A stretch of 64,000 bases of DNA from Sequoia sempervirens (lineage: Eukaryota > Streptophyta > Pinopsida > Cupressales > Cupressaceae). A model generated the notes under the pieces. That model was not told the DNA's origin and searched no databases. It worked only from the letters and a program-made list of their open reading frames with translations. The position numbers were made by a program, and so were the translations under genes. Of this stretch, positions 1 to 12,954 are shown one piece after another. The stretch lies in the NCBI GenBank assembly GCA_007258455.2, contig VDFB02115099.1, forward strand, positions 28,883 through 92,882. The letters are read 5' to 3'. Numbering within the stretch: the stretch's first letter is position 1; each line of letters starts with the position of its first letter.

Positions 1-76
1 TCACATAATCAGAAAGTAGAAGTTTGTAAATAGCTTTGGTTGCATGTGTCATAAATACCCGACCATTGAAAGTTGT
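1..76 (-). CDS. CPSF73-I: CPSF73-I copy 1 exon 4, cut by window edge
   Basis: Begins at 76 after acceptor ATGCAG and encodes [18 protein letters not shown] and following residues down to position 1. It is identical to 34285-34360 of the second copy. The rest of the exon, and any exon 5 of this copy, lie outside the window. Confidence 0.9.
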
Positions 77-3000
77 CTGCATATCATTGATCCATTAATA
101 TTCCTAGGTTCAGTCAAAATTAGATAAAAGAATAACTGTTTCTATTGTAGGGGTATAAAAGAGCCTTACCTTCTCCAAAAAATAAGGAAGAGATGCTGCG
201 TGGTCCAGATGGAAACTGCAAGAAAGCATATTATATCAATCCAAAGAAAGGTGCATCCTATCTTCTTAAACCATTCCTCAATAGTAAAGAATAGAATTGA
301 AATAGTACAACATCTACCCCTGATTGTGAAGGCACTAATTCATAAATAAAACATGTAAATTTCATGCAATAGCAGACTAAATTACCACAGAAAATGAACA
401 TTTTAGCATAGTGTTCCACAACGAAAGAAAGCAATCTGGTACATCAAAATAACATGTTATTTTGCAGTCAATTCCAAAGCATGCTGATTTTTTTTAAACA
501 ACATTATTAGGTATTCTCTGATAATTTACCTTGTCCCTAGAACTGAGCATCACTTTGTTACTAAATCATCGAAACATTTTTTGTCTTCTAAAATGGCTTT
601 TGTCTAATAAAACATCTTTAAATTTATTCATAAAGATTGGAAGTGAAACCTTATTTCCTTAATCCATAATAAAACCTCATTCCTCAAGACATTCTGTAAG
701 ATTTAAACATTTCCTGACTAGCACATCTCCCCGTGGTCTTATAAGGCTCCTATGACATTATCCTTCTGAAGTCACTTCAACTTTAAATTCTCTTATAAAA
801 CAGAAATTATCTTACAATCAAATTATGATAGATTTTGTAATTAGACGTCCCAAACTGTCTAAGCACTTTTCTGCTTAAAAATGTTTACTGTCTTGTTTCC
901 TTGTATGGTAGGTTTCAATTCCATCTGAATATAAAGCCTGGGAATAGGATTAGTTCTACAAATTTGGACCTTAATTTATTAAAAAGAGAGACTTCTTGTT
1001 ATAGCAAACCAACACCTACATATGGAAACGAGTGTATGATAATTCTTTCCGATCCAAGCAATTATGAATGTATTCATAATAAATATAAATTATAAGATTT
1101 TTGCATCCTTGGTGGCTTTGTCCTTTGCAACTAGATTTCTCATCTTCAAAGTAACATGTTTGTCTTTGAATAACTAATATATCATGATTTTAGCTACCCA
1201 GGTCACAAATATTTTGTTTGAGGAATGGACCCCTAATAAAGAAAATATTGCATTACCACAATTAGAAGATTTAAAGGCAAAATGACCACACCAAACTTAC
1301 AAAATGACAAATTATCTCAATCAGTCATGATAATTCACCTAGGAAACTTAAGCTTGTATGTAATCAATGGAGTGGTATTTAAAAGAATCTTAAGATTGAC
1401 ACTTGCTCTAAGATCACACTTACACAATTCTATACAAGAAGCACAGGCACACTACATTTCTCTTGGATGGTCCCTGCAAAAGAGCTTACCACAAGGAGGC
1501 AGACAAACATTTACATCAAGTTCATTGAAATTTCTCAAGGTTTGTACATCACATTGATCTCTACCCATATATATTGCCCTTTCCTTATGTGTTGTCTTTA
1601 TAAGATAATTTCAATATTTTGCATTTTATTGACAAGTACATATTTAAATATATAATATTTTCAAATAACTAAAGAGCCATGATTCTGGTTAACCGTGTCT
1701 TATCTTTTGTTCAGGCAATAGGCCTCTAATAAAGAAGATATGGCACCACCAAACATACTGCACAATCACACAATTTCAATGCAAGTGGACTACACCTCAC
1801 CTAAGCAATTATAAAATATTTCAAATAAGCATTTCAACCAATCGTGACAATTGACAGAAGATCTTGTCAAACACAAGCTGGTGAGTAATCAACGACCTAA
1901 CCTAGTTCAAAAAACACTCAAGGTTTACACACTCATATTATGATATATCCAATCTGTTCATTTTTGTCATCTTCTCTCTCCATAAAACAATTCCAAGATT
2001 TAGCAGACTCCTAAAAATGCATACTGCTCCTAAAATTACAAAATGGTATAGTGTAGTATTATATGTATCCGAATCTGTAGTCTGATTATTAAGCTCTTCC
2101 ATCCATATGGTTCTACAACAAAAAATTGCAATGTTAAGTCTTCTAATTTCCAAATAAATGACTGATGGTAAAAATAAAGTAAATTTTTAGGCCCCAGCTC
2201 AGCAAGATATCAAATTTTGTAATCGTTATGTTTTGATCTTGAACAGGCATAAGAACTAAGTTTAAAAGCTGATTTTAAAACATCAATAATTTCTACCAAA
2301 AAATTGTTTTGCATGTCATCTAATTTGATGTCATTTAAACTGATATAAATTTCAATGGCTACAAGTGAACACTCAAAATTATCAACCTGCAATTCAAGGG
2401 ATTTAGGTGTATTTTGAGTGGCAGATTAAAGGAAACTGTCATAAGAACTAAGTTTGAAAGCTGATTTTAAAACATCAATGATTTCTACCAAAAAATTGTT
2501 TTGCATGTCCATCTAATTTTTATGTCATTTAAACTGATATAAATTTCAATGGCTACAAGTGAACACTCAAAATTATCAATCTGGAATTCAAAGGATTTAG
2601 GTGTATTTTGAGTGGCAGACTAAAAGAAACTAAATACACATAGGCAATATAATGCAAACTGCAAAGCAATGGGATGGAAATTGGTGTTAGCTTCAAATTG
2701 GGATGGTTCTCACTATTATTATTTTTATCTTGCACGTTATTTTATTGCTATAAATGAAATACATAAAATGTTTTAAAAGCTGTAAGAGACAAGATATGTA
2801 AGAAGAAAGAAGACCATTAACGCCCATGATATCATTGATCTTCTGACAGCTATGCAATTCTTTTGTGAGCTATGAAGCATGTGCCTAACTTTCCAATATG
2901 AAGTAGAGAGACAAACAAATCTTCAACCATGACACAGCGAAGAAACCAAGACCATCTCCGAACAGCAACACAACTGGTGCACTTGGGCAGCCAGTATTTT

Positions 3001-6000
3001 CAGTGTCCCAAATACAATGCAGTAAACTCAAGAGTATGGAAGCTTCAAGTTCCCAGCTACAGGGCTTATAGGACAGAAGCTCTAATCTCTTTACCAGAAT
3101 CTGTTTGACTTCATCTGTGAAGCAACAAAAGCTAAGTACCCAATAAAAATCAAACTAAAAGAATCTTGATAGTGCAGCCCACAGTAAGATAACAAGAAAA
3201 CTTATTTTAATGCTGGAACCCAAAAAACTCATTCATTTCAGATGGCAACCAACGCTCAACAATGCCCAAACTAAAGGAAAGAATTTAATATTTATAGAGA
3301 TAACTGCAGCGAAGGCTAGCAAACTAGAGGGAATGGTCATAGCCAAGCAGCACAGCTCAGTTGGCTATTACCATCAGTCCAGAAAGCAGTAGAAATGTAG
3401 AATATATCAGGAAAGATGCAGCAAAGATGAAACAATTTTCTTCTTTACATTGATGAATTCTAGTGTGTTGAAAAGTCACACACCAGTTTATATTTTCCCT
3501 ATTTACACAATGAATTGGGCAGTTCTTCACAGCTACCAATTTCCAATTAACATCTAAATATACTCATGGTCTTGCCTTAAGAATGGCACATAGATCCATT
3601 GGCAAAACCATGTAAAATCAGCACTAAAAGACATTATTATAAGCAGTTAAATGCTAGATGCACTTTCATAGTGGCCATGTCAATGGATAATAGCACTCAA
3701 AATGGCTAAAGGGTTAGTAAAGTGCGCCAAGGAGAAAGGATATGGCAGAGACAGGTCCAAGTTCCACTAAAATGCACAGCGCCCAAGGAGAAGATGCATT
3801 CAATAACGTGTAGACCGTGCACTTTAGTGGTGACAGAGCCAATAAAAAACTTCACAATAAGTGGCTAACCACATCAAGGCAATCAGAGCTAAAATTTGCA
3901 CTTTTTGAAGTGGCAAACCAAGCTAGAAATTCCACCAAGAAGGGCAAGTGAATCGCACAAAGTCAAAAACAAGTTTATGAGGCACTCTTTTTACAATGAC
4001 GTGCCAACTCCAAAAGCAGGCCAAACATGGTTAAGACTTCATGAATATGTGACAAACAAAAGAGGTACACATATAAAGATGGCAAGCCAACTCCAAAAGT
4101 GCACCAAATACAGCAGACTGTTAAGTGAAGTGTGCCAAAAAGGGAAAATCATCAAGCAAACTCCACCAAGAGGTAAAGTGACAATTGCCACACAAAATCT
4201 CCAACAAGCATGTTGAAAACCTTAGTGATCAGCACCAAACATTAAAGTGAAGGGATTTAACTCAAAAGGGGTGTGCTTTTGATGGGCAACTGCCATAGAA
4301 AACTCCTCCATTCAGAACTAAAGTGTCAAGACAAAAATCAACACCTATATATAGTGTTTTAAAGCAATAAAGCAACGCATCCCAGCCAATCATTTATTTA
4401 TGTGGCTGGAAAGAAGAGATAAAGCAGATGATTTATTTTTAGGCCATATTTACCTCATTTCAAATGATATGGATGAGGTTGCTTTAAAGCACAACTTTAA
4501 TGCAACTATTTTATTTTTATTTAAGCCCTAAAGGCTGCTGCTGAAGAGCCTATAAATGTGTCAGAAACACGTGTACAAAATGTGATAGTTGTTATGCTAC
4601 AGAAATTGTCATTCGAAAATGGAAGTCAAGTCTTCATGTTTTGTGTAAGAATGAGTGTATGTATGTACATTGAGAGCCTCTGCTGCAAAACCTTATGGGA
4701 AAATCATTCACCTTGTGTTTGTAATTCTGTCAAGTCAATTGAATTGAGTAGCTCTATTAGACATTGTGTTGATGCTCACTGTTCATTGAAAAAAAAACTT
4801 TATGTATCCCTTCAGCAATTGATTTCGATTTCTTGAAATATTTCTTGTGGTGATGCTGATGTATTGGTCTCTGATTTAGACAATAGCTAGTGTCAATTGG
4901 TATTATTCAATCTAAACTTTGTTTTCAGCTAAATATCAGTCTCTAATTTAGCTTGTAGGAAGGTTTATTTGTTCATGCTTGGGTGGTTAGTCTTCCTTCA
5001 AATCTAAAAATCTTACTACAAGTCTTGACCATTGACAGTCTGATGCTTCCACCCGAGGCAAACACACAATCATTTAGCAATTTTCATTCAATGTGAAGCC
5101 CCCCATGAAATCTTATATAGTCTGCATACTTGTAAATACCAGTAGTTTTAGGTTTAATTGGATCTCAGGGAGCTTCCCCTTATAATTTGAAGAGCAGTTA
5201 TGTCATACACAATGTTTTCAATAGCAGTTCTGTCATACATACTGTTCTGATTTGAGTTGTTTGGCAAAAGACAAGTTAAAACACTAACAAGGTGCAAGAC
5301 TCTTTAAAAGTGTAGAGGCATTTTGATTTTTTTACAGATAGAAGACAATGGCTGTTTATTGTTCAAATCTGTCAACTTTGTCAGTAATTTCTTGATGAAT
5401 AATTGTAGAATTTAGACTAGAATGCGGCCCATTGTAGATCCTCCATTTTGAACTATCAAATGAAAAAACTACAAGAACTGGTGGGTAAAATATGACTAGA
5501 CATCAAAAGATATTGACGGTATCCAATGCCCCTGTTTATTCTTTTTAAAGGAAGGAAGGTTCAACTGAACACTAAAATCAAACCCACGCTAGATAAATAA
5601 AACAATAGCAATATTTGCCTAACAGTATAGATCCTTACTAGATTTATAAAGCAATTACGAATTACACAATGCATTTAAAAGAAAACAGAAGAAGAGTACA
5701 AGGTCGTTGCTCAGAAATTGTTGTATAATTATGACGGTATTTCCCTGGTGCACTTATCACGTTTTGTTTCGAAAGTAATACAATGTAAAATTAGATCGAC
5801 TAAAAACAAAATGTTAATACATACAGAATGGCCTAGTGACAAACGATAAGGTTCTTACATCATGTGAAATGTCCCTCCAAGACCATAAGGATGTTATACA
5901 ACTATGTGATATGGTTCCATAGCAAATATGAATGTTATGAAACTATGTGAAATAGCTATGTGGCATATGGGGAAGTTATAAAATTATGTGAAATGGTTCG

Positions 6001-7361
6001 GTAGCACATGGGGAAGTTACGAAACTACGTAAAATGGCTCCAAAGCAGATGGGGAAGTTATGCAACTATCTTTGTGAGCAAAAATGGTTCTGAGTCTTAA
6101 TAAATATCACAAGTCAAGTGAAGATAAACCAAGTTTCACTACCAGTCCCATGCAAGACATTCTAAATTAGCGGCTGAGAGTTAAGTCACAAGAATGCGAA
6201 ATGATGAAGTGCTAATGCTTCTAAGTGAAGAAATTTGCTTAAAATGTCAAAGAAGCCATTTCACTTGCATGCAAATTTGCCTAAGGTAAGAATGAGAAAT
6301 GTGATTTCTGCCATATTCAGGAATATAGCGCTTAAAGAATCATAGTCGTGCATCAAAATCGTGTCTGCCAAAAAAAATTGGCAGCGAAATGTAGTTCATT
6401 ATTAACGTTGTGAAAATAAAATGCACAAACGCCGCTTTCCAACACTATTCGCAGAACATATTGTATAGCAGAAATAAATATACGCAAAAATAGAAGCGCC
6501 TTCCTCGACCAAGAAAATTTTAAACCCCTCTTGCGTTTAGGCACACAACAACAACAAAAAATGTCCTCAACCACATATAACACTAAAAACAAGCAAATGG
6601 AGATGGATTTTGGTCTAAATACATACTGGGTAATAAGGAGCACATCAATTGTTGATGGATCGATCTCATCAAAGTACGGTAGAGCCGCCATACCAGAGTA
6701 AGCAGGATGGATTCCGCAGTCGAACTCCACGAACACAATAAATGCAGAAGTACAATCAGTTCCATTGAAAAAACAAGGGACAAAACCTCATCCAAACGAT
6801 AGTTCTGAAGTATTAAATCGCATTAACAACTCTTCTTCGAGTAAAAACATTCCTTTCTCTCTGAAAAAAATAAGTAAAATCCTACTAACGGTACAAACGT
6901 ATTACAACCCTCTTCTTTCAAAAGCACAACAACATATTTCCCCAAAAGTGTTAAAACCCACTACTTTCAGGCAGCTGTGCTCAAGAGATTCTCAATAACG
7001 CCGCAGGTTTATGCAAGTCAGCTTTCCTTAGTAGGGGAAATCCATTTGAGACCCACTATATTATGTAAAACACTGTCACAAAAAGCAAATTTAGGCAATT
7101 ATTGCTGAACATCAAAAGAACAGACACGGCATGTATGTTGGGAAATGACAATAAACAGCAAATATGAATGAAATATGAAAGCGAAAAGGAGAGGGGGAGG
7201 GACGAGAGAAGTAAAAGAAATGAGGTTACCAGAACAGTCTTGTTCTTGTAGGTCATGTAAACACAGGAACGACCCACTTCATTGCCAGCCCCGAGAGGAG
7301 TGATGATCAATTGATCTCCCTCCCTCCACACCATCGATTCCTTCCGTTTCAATGTACTCAT
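1..7361 (-). CDS. CPSF73-I: CPSF73-I (CPSF3) copy 1, 5' part, four exons, runs off left edge
   Basis: This is the zinc-dependent endonuclease of the cleavage and polyadenylation specificity factor, which cuts pre-mRNA at the poly(A) site in the nucleus. Exons read 7361-7230, 6724-6627, 215-170 and 76-1, spliced at GT/AG sites with matching phases. They encode the start of the metallo-beta-lactamase fold: the [18 protein letters not shown] strand region, the [12 protein letters not shown] segment carrying the first metal-site Asp, and the HxHxDH motif (HFHLDH), whose first His is split across intron 2. Intron 2 is about 6.4 kb and full of repeats. The start at 7361 (MSTLKRKES) is chosen because it gives the usual plant N-terminal length; an in-frame ATG at 7403 is possible. 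The large last exon must lie left of position 1. Family identity is very secure; whether this copy is complete cannot be seen here. Confidence 0.93.
170..215 (-). CDS. CPSF73-I: CPSF73-I copy 1 exon 3
   Basis: 46 bp after acceptor TTGCAG and before donor GTAAGG. It completes the HxHxDH metal-binding motif ([15 protein letters not shown]). The exon sequence is identical to the second copy at 34454-34499, although the flanking introns differ by about 3%. Confidence 0.92.
2248..2631. repeat. 192-bp tandem duplication inside CPSF73-I intron 2 (copy 1)
   Basis: Two units start with CATAAGAACTAAG at 2248 and 2440 and are nearly identical. The same pair occurs in the right segmental copy, so the local duplication predates the large one. 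Confidence 0.9.
3652..5289. mobile_element. probable gypsy-type solo LTR in CPSF73-I intron 2
   Basis: From about 3866 to 5289 this aligns (around 80% by eye) with 58757-61053. In that second copy the block ends in TTAACA and is followed by a TGGCAACTC primer-site-like stretch and a gypsy gag remnant, so the block is read as an LTR. The right end here is CACTAACA at 5289. A likely left end is TGCTAGATGC at 3652, matching TGTTAGGTGC at 58555, but no clean target-site duplication was found. Nothing element-internal follows, hence the solo LTR reading. Confidence 0.55.
5859..6070. repeat. five 41-bp tandem units in CPSF73-I intron 2
   Basis: AACTATGTGA-like starts recur at 5900, 5941, 5982, 6023 and 6064, exactly 41 bp apart, with consensus parts such as GGGGAAGTTATGAAACTATG. 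The units differ by substitutions only. This is a diverged minisatellite with no spacer/repeat division, so it is not a CRISPR array. Confidence 0.9.
6627..6724 (-). CDS. CPSF73-I: CPSF73-I copy 1 exon 2
   Basis: 98 bp between an acceptor GTGGAG and a donor GTATGT. It encodes [12 protein letters not shown], then [18 protein letters not shown], and ends with the first two bases (CA) of a His codon. The third base (T) is supplied by exon 3, restoring the first His of the HxHxDH motif. This exact phase match supports the intron call across 6.4 kb. Confidence 0.92.
7230..7361 (-). CDS. CPSF73-I: CPSF73-I copy 1 exon 1
   Basis: 44 codons from ATG at 7361 to the Leu codon CTG at 7230, followed by donor GTAACC. 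It encodes the N-terminal tail and the first beta strands ([19 protein letters not shown], then [11 protein letters not shown]). It ends in phase 0 and joins exon 2, which begins with FDCG. Confidence 0.92.
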
Positions 7362-7650
7362 GGCTGCTAATCCACAACTAAAGCCTTCACAACGTTTTTC
7401 CAATCAGTGTACACGGCCTGTTTTGGCAAACTGTCCAAGATGACATATCTGCACTGTAAAATTCTCCGTCCTTGCTACTCATAGAAGGGGAAAAACTTAA
7501 AAAACAACTGCTGCCCGAAATTTCAAAGCTCGATGATGAAGGAAAACTAAACCTTGGAGAGATAGAGCGAAAAGCGAGGGGCGAGATATCAGCTAGCTTG
7601 GTGTGAATACCAGTTTACCATGCTCTGTTCTTGTCATACCGCCTTGCACT

Positions 7651-7752
7651 TGTGTAGCAAGAAGATTTGTCAGTCGATTGCAATTATGTTGCAAGAAGAA
7701 TTGTCAGTCAATTGACATTGTGTAGCAAGAAGAATTGTCAGTCGATTGCAAT
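7651..7752. repeat. three 34-bp tandem units upstream of CPSF73-I
   Basis: Units start at 7651, 7685 and 7719 and share GCAAGAAGAATTGTCAGT. They lie about 290 bp upstream of the chosen start codon of the minus-strand gene. Confidence 0.9.
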
Positions 7753-7780
7753 TGGTTAGATTCTTAAAAACACAAAAAAT

Positions 7781-7890
7781 ATCTAAGCTGGTGGGAGAAT
7801 TCTTAGGGAAGGTCTCTATGCCACTGCTAGCTTTTATCTAAGCTGGTGGGACAATTCTTAGGGAAGGTCTCTATGCTAGTGCTAGCTTTG
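7781..7890. repeat. two 55-bp tandem units upstream of CPSF73-I
   Basis: Units at 7781 and 7836 share ATCTAAGCTGGTGGGA and TTCTTAGGGAAGGTCTCTAT and differ at only a few positions, so the duplication is recent. Confidence 0.9.
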
Positions 7891-9119
7891 ATCAGCAGTC
7901 ACTGTCAACTTATTGAAAAATTATTTGTGGAGCTGTTGGTTCATGAATATTTCTTTTTTCTGTTTATTTGTAGTCATTTTAATATTAAAAATAATTTAAG
8001 ATTTCAAGATGAAAAATTGTAAGTAAATGTCAAAAATAGGGAAAGAAATTTGTGGAGTCTTGTGGCATTTATTTTTAGCCCCTTTTTTTTTTTACAGCTT
8101 ATTTTCATTTTCTAAATAATAGTTGTTCCATTAAAAATAAGGAAAGATTTCAAATTATCATTTTCTCATAATTAAAAAATTGCAACATTCAACTATTCAA
8201 ACTTAAGTAAAAACACACTTAAGTAGCCACATGCGAACATGGGGTTAGTCACATCCTAAATGCACTTGCTTAGGTTGTTATGGAGAGGGCTTTCTAAAAA
8301 GTTCAATGGGTGTCATTGAAATTTTTTAGGAGTATTAGGAAAACATTATAATTAATCCTTTAGCATTAGTTTTTTGGTCTCATGAGACCCCTTCTCCATA
8401 AAAATAGTTCTTAAAACCCCTCCATGATATTGAAGCCTTAGGTGGGTGTTATTTATTCTTTTAATTAGTTGATAGGTTATATTTTGTAGTAGCTATCACC
8501 CGAAAAGTTCTCACACCAAAAAAAACAACTTTCAAGCAATTGAAACATTCCTTGCTCCACATATGAAAAACAAATTTAAACGAACAACCAATATTTTCTT
8601 TTAAAAGGCTACAAAAATTTTGTCTCAAGCTCAAGAATCTAGTAACTCTACAACCTTGATATTTTTATATTCTTTTTGTTTCTTGTGAATAGATAGAAGC
8701 AACAACTATAGGGATATTGGTTTTGGTTCATCTCATTTTTTTAATTTCTTCTTTGGTAGGGTTTTGTAATAGTTTTCCTACAAACTCTACCCATTTTTCT
8801 CATAGACATCATTGACAACACAACACAACTTGTGCATAACCTTTAGGTGTATCACTTACCACAGTTTCAATGAATTTTTTATTGGGAATCTCTATGCGAT
8901 TAGATCATTTTTTGATGCGTTTTATTTCATTCTAAACGAAAAAAAAATTATATGTTAAATGAAGGCATTTGTTTTGTGGTTTTATCTATGGTTGTTTTCG
9001 TATATGATATTATTGTAATACCTAGTGTTATATCCCTATTTATTTTGTTCATGTAGAGATATTTTGAACTATGAAATGAATTTATGTTTATTTGTTGTTT
9101 TTAATATCTAGTTATGTAC

Positions 9120-10844
9120 TATTGAACACACCAGAATACTGAGAGGGGGATGAATCAGTATTCTATCAAATCTCAAACCTTTTGGAGCAAACAGATACTT
9201 TAACCTCTACCACATAAACACATAAACAAGAACATAAAAGATGAAGACAATACACAACACAAATCAGATATATGTGGAAAATCGAGCATTGGGGAAAAAC
9301 CACAGTGAGAAGAGATGCTAGGAGCTACTATCCTAATCTAGCCTCACAAAAAGGATCATCATTTAAAACTTTTTTTAGGGTTACAACCCAAGCAAGCTAC
9401 AACTCCCTTATTACAATTTTAGGGTTATACCCAAGGAAGCTACAGCTCGTTGATCTTATCCCACACTCAAGAATGATTACAGAATGGCAGTCCTTCCACT
9501 GTTTGAAACTAAAAATTAAGCTCAATCTCTTTTGATGATTCCAATTATGCTTTGTTGACTCTCCAAATGCATTTTTAGTTGCCTACTAGCCCACTGCTTT
9601 CAAAAAATTAAAAAGTTATTGCCTTCGGCTCACTGCCTCCAACAAACAATTAAGCACACTTCTTCCTATGCCTTTTATCATAGGGATATGGTCAAAATGA
9701 AACTGGATAGGGTCTACCACAACCACTCTTTCTCTTTCAGTCATTTACACAATCACCATCATATTGCTCGCAATCTATCACCCAAGATCAACTAGGTTTA
9801 CAATTTATACATGATATTACATTGATTACATTTCACATTTCAACCTACAACAAAAATATTACATCTGTAAGTTGGCCAGGGATAAAATAAACAACATCAA
9901 ACATGTAGAGGGCAAGACCCAAAAGACTACATGCAACACCAGGAAGAGGAAAATACCTTACGGATCCCAACACACACTTACCTGGTCCCAAAACAATCTC
10001 TACATCTTTTATCTTCTATAAACATCATTCGTACGCTTTGCAAATACAAATTAGGTCAACCATAAACAAGAAAATATTTAACATGTAGCATGTCGGCCTT
10101 CACATCCATTGGTGGTACACAAGAATGATAAAACATTATTTGTGTTTCTCCCACATGACTCAACATGACCCATACAACACCTTCAAACACTCCTTAAGCT
10201 CCACACAAAATTGAACTTGTGGCACACACCATCAACATACCTTAGTCAACCTCAGTAAAGGCATAAACCAACAAAACATTCATTTCAAACCATAGTTTGT
10301 ACTAGAGAATCCAGAAACCACTCTACAAAACATCAACAAGCATCACAATATATTCAGGATCACTCTCATACAACCCTTTCACAACTTCATGCGGTAACAA
10401 GCTAGTGCAATCCAACAAACATTGAAACTAGTCTCTAAAAAATATAGTATGGTACACTATCACTTCTAACTTTTTTTTTCTGTGGAAGGATTATTGACAT
10501 GGAACTTTGGATATAACACCTTCACATATCAATGAACTTAACTTTTGATCTACACAACCATACCTTCAAATGCAAAGATATGCAAAGCAACCTTTAGACC
10601 TCTGAGAACATCCTCATAGAATCAACACAATCTTCAATCTACCAATCTCAAAAACACATTTTCGGTAACACAAATGATTTGAAACTTGGATCACACATGC
10701 CTTGACACTACAAAAATCTATCCTCCAAACTGCAAGAGCAAAATATAATTAGCGAAGAAATGTGGAGCATTTCTTAGAGACTATAGCAACCAAACAACCA
10801 GATTGCAAAGAACTTTTGACATCAATGACAACCAATCTGCAACA
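9120..10844 (-). repeat. 3' LTR of the minus-strand copia element
   Basis: 1725 bp from TATTGAACAC to GCAACA (plus-strand reading). It is uninterrupted and serves as the template that exposes the insertions in its partner at 15977-24059. Confidence 0.88.
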
Positions 10845-10859
10845 ATCTCCCCCTTTTTC
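10845..10859 (-). other. polypurine tract of the minus-strand copia element
   Basis: On the minus strand GAAAAAGGGGGAGAT directly abuts the 3' LTR, which is the expected place for plus-strand DNA priming. Confidence 0.8.
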
Positions 10860-11086
10860 ATTGATGGAAAAACCACCAAAATCTTCCCCATTAGTGCACA
10901 ATCTCCCCCCCTTTTACATCAATGGCAAAGGGAAAATGGACTTTTCTCTCCCTCTTCAAATAATATACAGGCTCCCCCTGTCAGCAACAACCACTACCTA
11001 CTCCCCTTGAGAGGTAGCCCCCATCAGTCCAAGAATAAAGATATGACTTGAATTACTCCCCTTAGACAAATGCACCAATTGTGCAT

Positions 11087-11560
11087 CTAGCAGGAAGAAT
11101 GGGAAATTATCCCTAAATTTTGTCTAAGATATTCAAATGTATCATTTTCAAGTGCCTTTGTGAAAATGTCTACAACTTGATCCTTTGTAGATACATACTC
11201 CAACTTCACTTCATTATCTGCAACCTTTTCTCTTAGAAAGTGATACCTAATTGATATGTACTTGGTTCTAGAATTCAACACTAGATTCTTTGAAATATTG
11301 ATAACACTTGTATTATCACATAGAATAGGAATGGGCTCATCATACTTTATTTTGATAACCTTCAATGTTTGCTTTATCCACAACACTTGAGTACAACAAG
11401 ATGTTGCTGCAATATACTTTGCTTATGTTGTTGATAAAGATACTAGATCTTTCTTCTTACTATGCCATGAAACCAACTTGTTTCCTAAAAGGAATGCACC
11501 ACCACTAGTACTCCTATCATCAACACAACCAGCCCAATCAACATCAGTGTATGCGCTTAG
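11087..11560 (-). pseudogene. copia RNase H (decayed)
   Basis: The minus strand shows the typical copia RNase H path: a DWAGCVDDRSTSGG-like stretch near 11540, then CDNTSVINISKN with the catalytic Asp, SRTKYISIRYHFLREKV, and a C-terminal DIFTKAL motif near 11150. Stops split it into pieces, so it cannot make an intact enzyme. It follows the RT in the order expected for Copia. Confidence 0.88.
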
Positions 11561-12900
11561 ATCAAAGTCATTACCGTTTGGATTCCATAATCTAGAGTGC
11601 TCTTCAAATATCTAAAGATTCTCTTGACTTCCTTCACATGAGTTTCTTTAGGATTAGCTTGAAATATTGCAACCAAACATATTGCATTCATAATATAAAG
11701 TCTTGAAGCAGTTAAAGTACAACATTCTTCCAACCATAGATCTATATAGAGTCTGACCAGCCAGAGGAGAGTCATCATCTTTTCTCACATGACAACCAGT
11801 TACCATAGGAGTACTCACAGGTTTGTAATCTTCCATACCAAACTTCTTCAGCATCTCTTTGACATACTTTGCTTGAGAAATAAAAATGCCATCATCTAGA
11901 TGAGCAATTTGAAGACCAAGAAAGAAGGATAACTCACCTATCATAAACATTTCAAATTCCTTCTACATTTCTTCAGCAAACTTCTTGCACATTTCATCAT
12001 TTCCACCAAAGTGTATATCATCAACATATACAACAACTATCAAAATTCTTTCATCCTCAATCTTGAAGTAAAGATTACTATATGTGGTACCTTTCTTGAA
12101 ACCTCTTTGAAGCAAGTACTTCTCCAACCTTGCATGCCAAGCCCTAGGAGCTTGTTTCAGACCATACAATGCCTTTTTGATTCTTCCATGTTTGGGTCTT
12201 TTGATAACCAGAGTCCATCAGGCTACTCTATGTAGACTTCTTCCAAATCTCTATTCAGGAAAGTTGATTTGACATCCATATGATATACTTTGAAGTCCTT
12301 GTGGGTTGAAAAGGAAAGAAACATTCTAATTGCTTTCATTCTTGCTATCGAAGCAAATGTCTCCTCAAAATCAATTCCTTCTACCTATGAATAGCCTTTA
12401 CATACCAGTCTTGCTTCGTTTCTTACAACTTCTCCATCTTCATTCAATTTATTCCTGAATACCCAATTTGTTCCTATCACATTCTTGTTTACAAGCCTTG
12501 GGAACAGTTCCCAAGTTTGATTCTTCTCACTTCGATTCAATTCTTCTTTCATTGCTTGTATCCATCCTTCATCCTTGCTAGCATCAACAAAATTTTTTGG
12601 TTCTATCTTTGATAATAAACAAAAGTTTACTTGTTCATTTTTCTTTTCAAGCCTTCTCCTAGTTAATACCCCTTCATTTTTATCTCCAATAATGTGATTT
12701 TCTAAATGATTCTTTTGAACATACTTGGCAAGAGTCTTACTGTGGTTTTCTATTGTTTTGTCTTTTTCTTCAACTTCTTATTCTTCTAAGTAGGGAGGTG
12801 CATTAGATTTGTAGTCCTCAATTTCATACATATTTTGATGTAAATCTTAATCAACCTTGGCATTCGTACTTTTGATGCAGGAGCATCCAATGGTGTAGGG
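11560..12900 (-). pseudogene. copia reverse transcriptase (decayed)
   Basis: Minus-strand fragments include MYGLKQAPRAWHARLEKY, the catalytic VVYVDDIHFGG box near 12020, ELSFFLGLQIAHL and the YRSMVGRMLYF region. The N-terminal part (KDEGWIQAMKEELNRSEKN, then TWELFPRLVNKN) can be followed back to about 12600, with frame changes near 12235 and 12400. There are multiple stops, so it is not functional. These motifs are diagnostic of Ty1/copia polymerases. Confidence 0.88.
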
Positions 12901-12954
12901 AAATCTTGCATCACCCAAAAAAATTGGTTTTCCTTATTTTCTTTAGTTGTTTTG

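Larger units (their letters stand above)
1..3577. repeat. segmental duplication, left copy
   Basis: Aligns end to end with 34285-37864 in the same orientation (offset 34284). I counted about 17 differences in the first 600 bases, roughly 3%, plus small indels such as a 9-bp insertion near 35630. It contains exons 3 and part of 4 and the first 3.4 kb of intron 2 of CPSF73-I. The match stops sharply at CTTGCCT. Confidence 0.95.
7404..9119. other. region upstream of CPSF73-I copy 1: promoter side, then no gene seen
   Basis: The first few hundred bases form the 5' flank of a minus-strand gene and probably hold its promoter and 5' UTR, but no convincing TATA or initiator element could be fixed. 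Two tandem repeats (7651-7752 and 7781-7890) lie here. From about 7900 to 9119 the sequence is AT-rich, with no open frame or recognised repeat. Confidence 0.5.

Noticed and set aside
901..1095. 64-codon open frame kept in both segmental copies (also 35185-35379)
   Set aside because: It is kept only because the whole segment is duplicated; the few differences change amino acids, and it lies inside CPSF73-I intron 2 on the other strand.
5859..6070. CRISPR-like regular repeats
   Set aside because: Units are contiguous without unique spacers and the context is a plant intron; the same holds for the arrays at 7651 and 44881.
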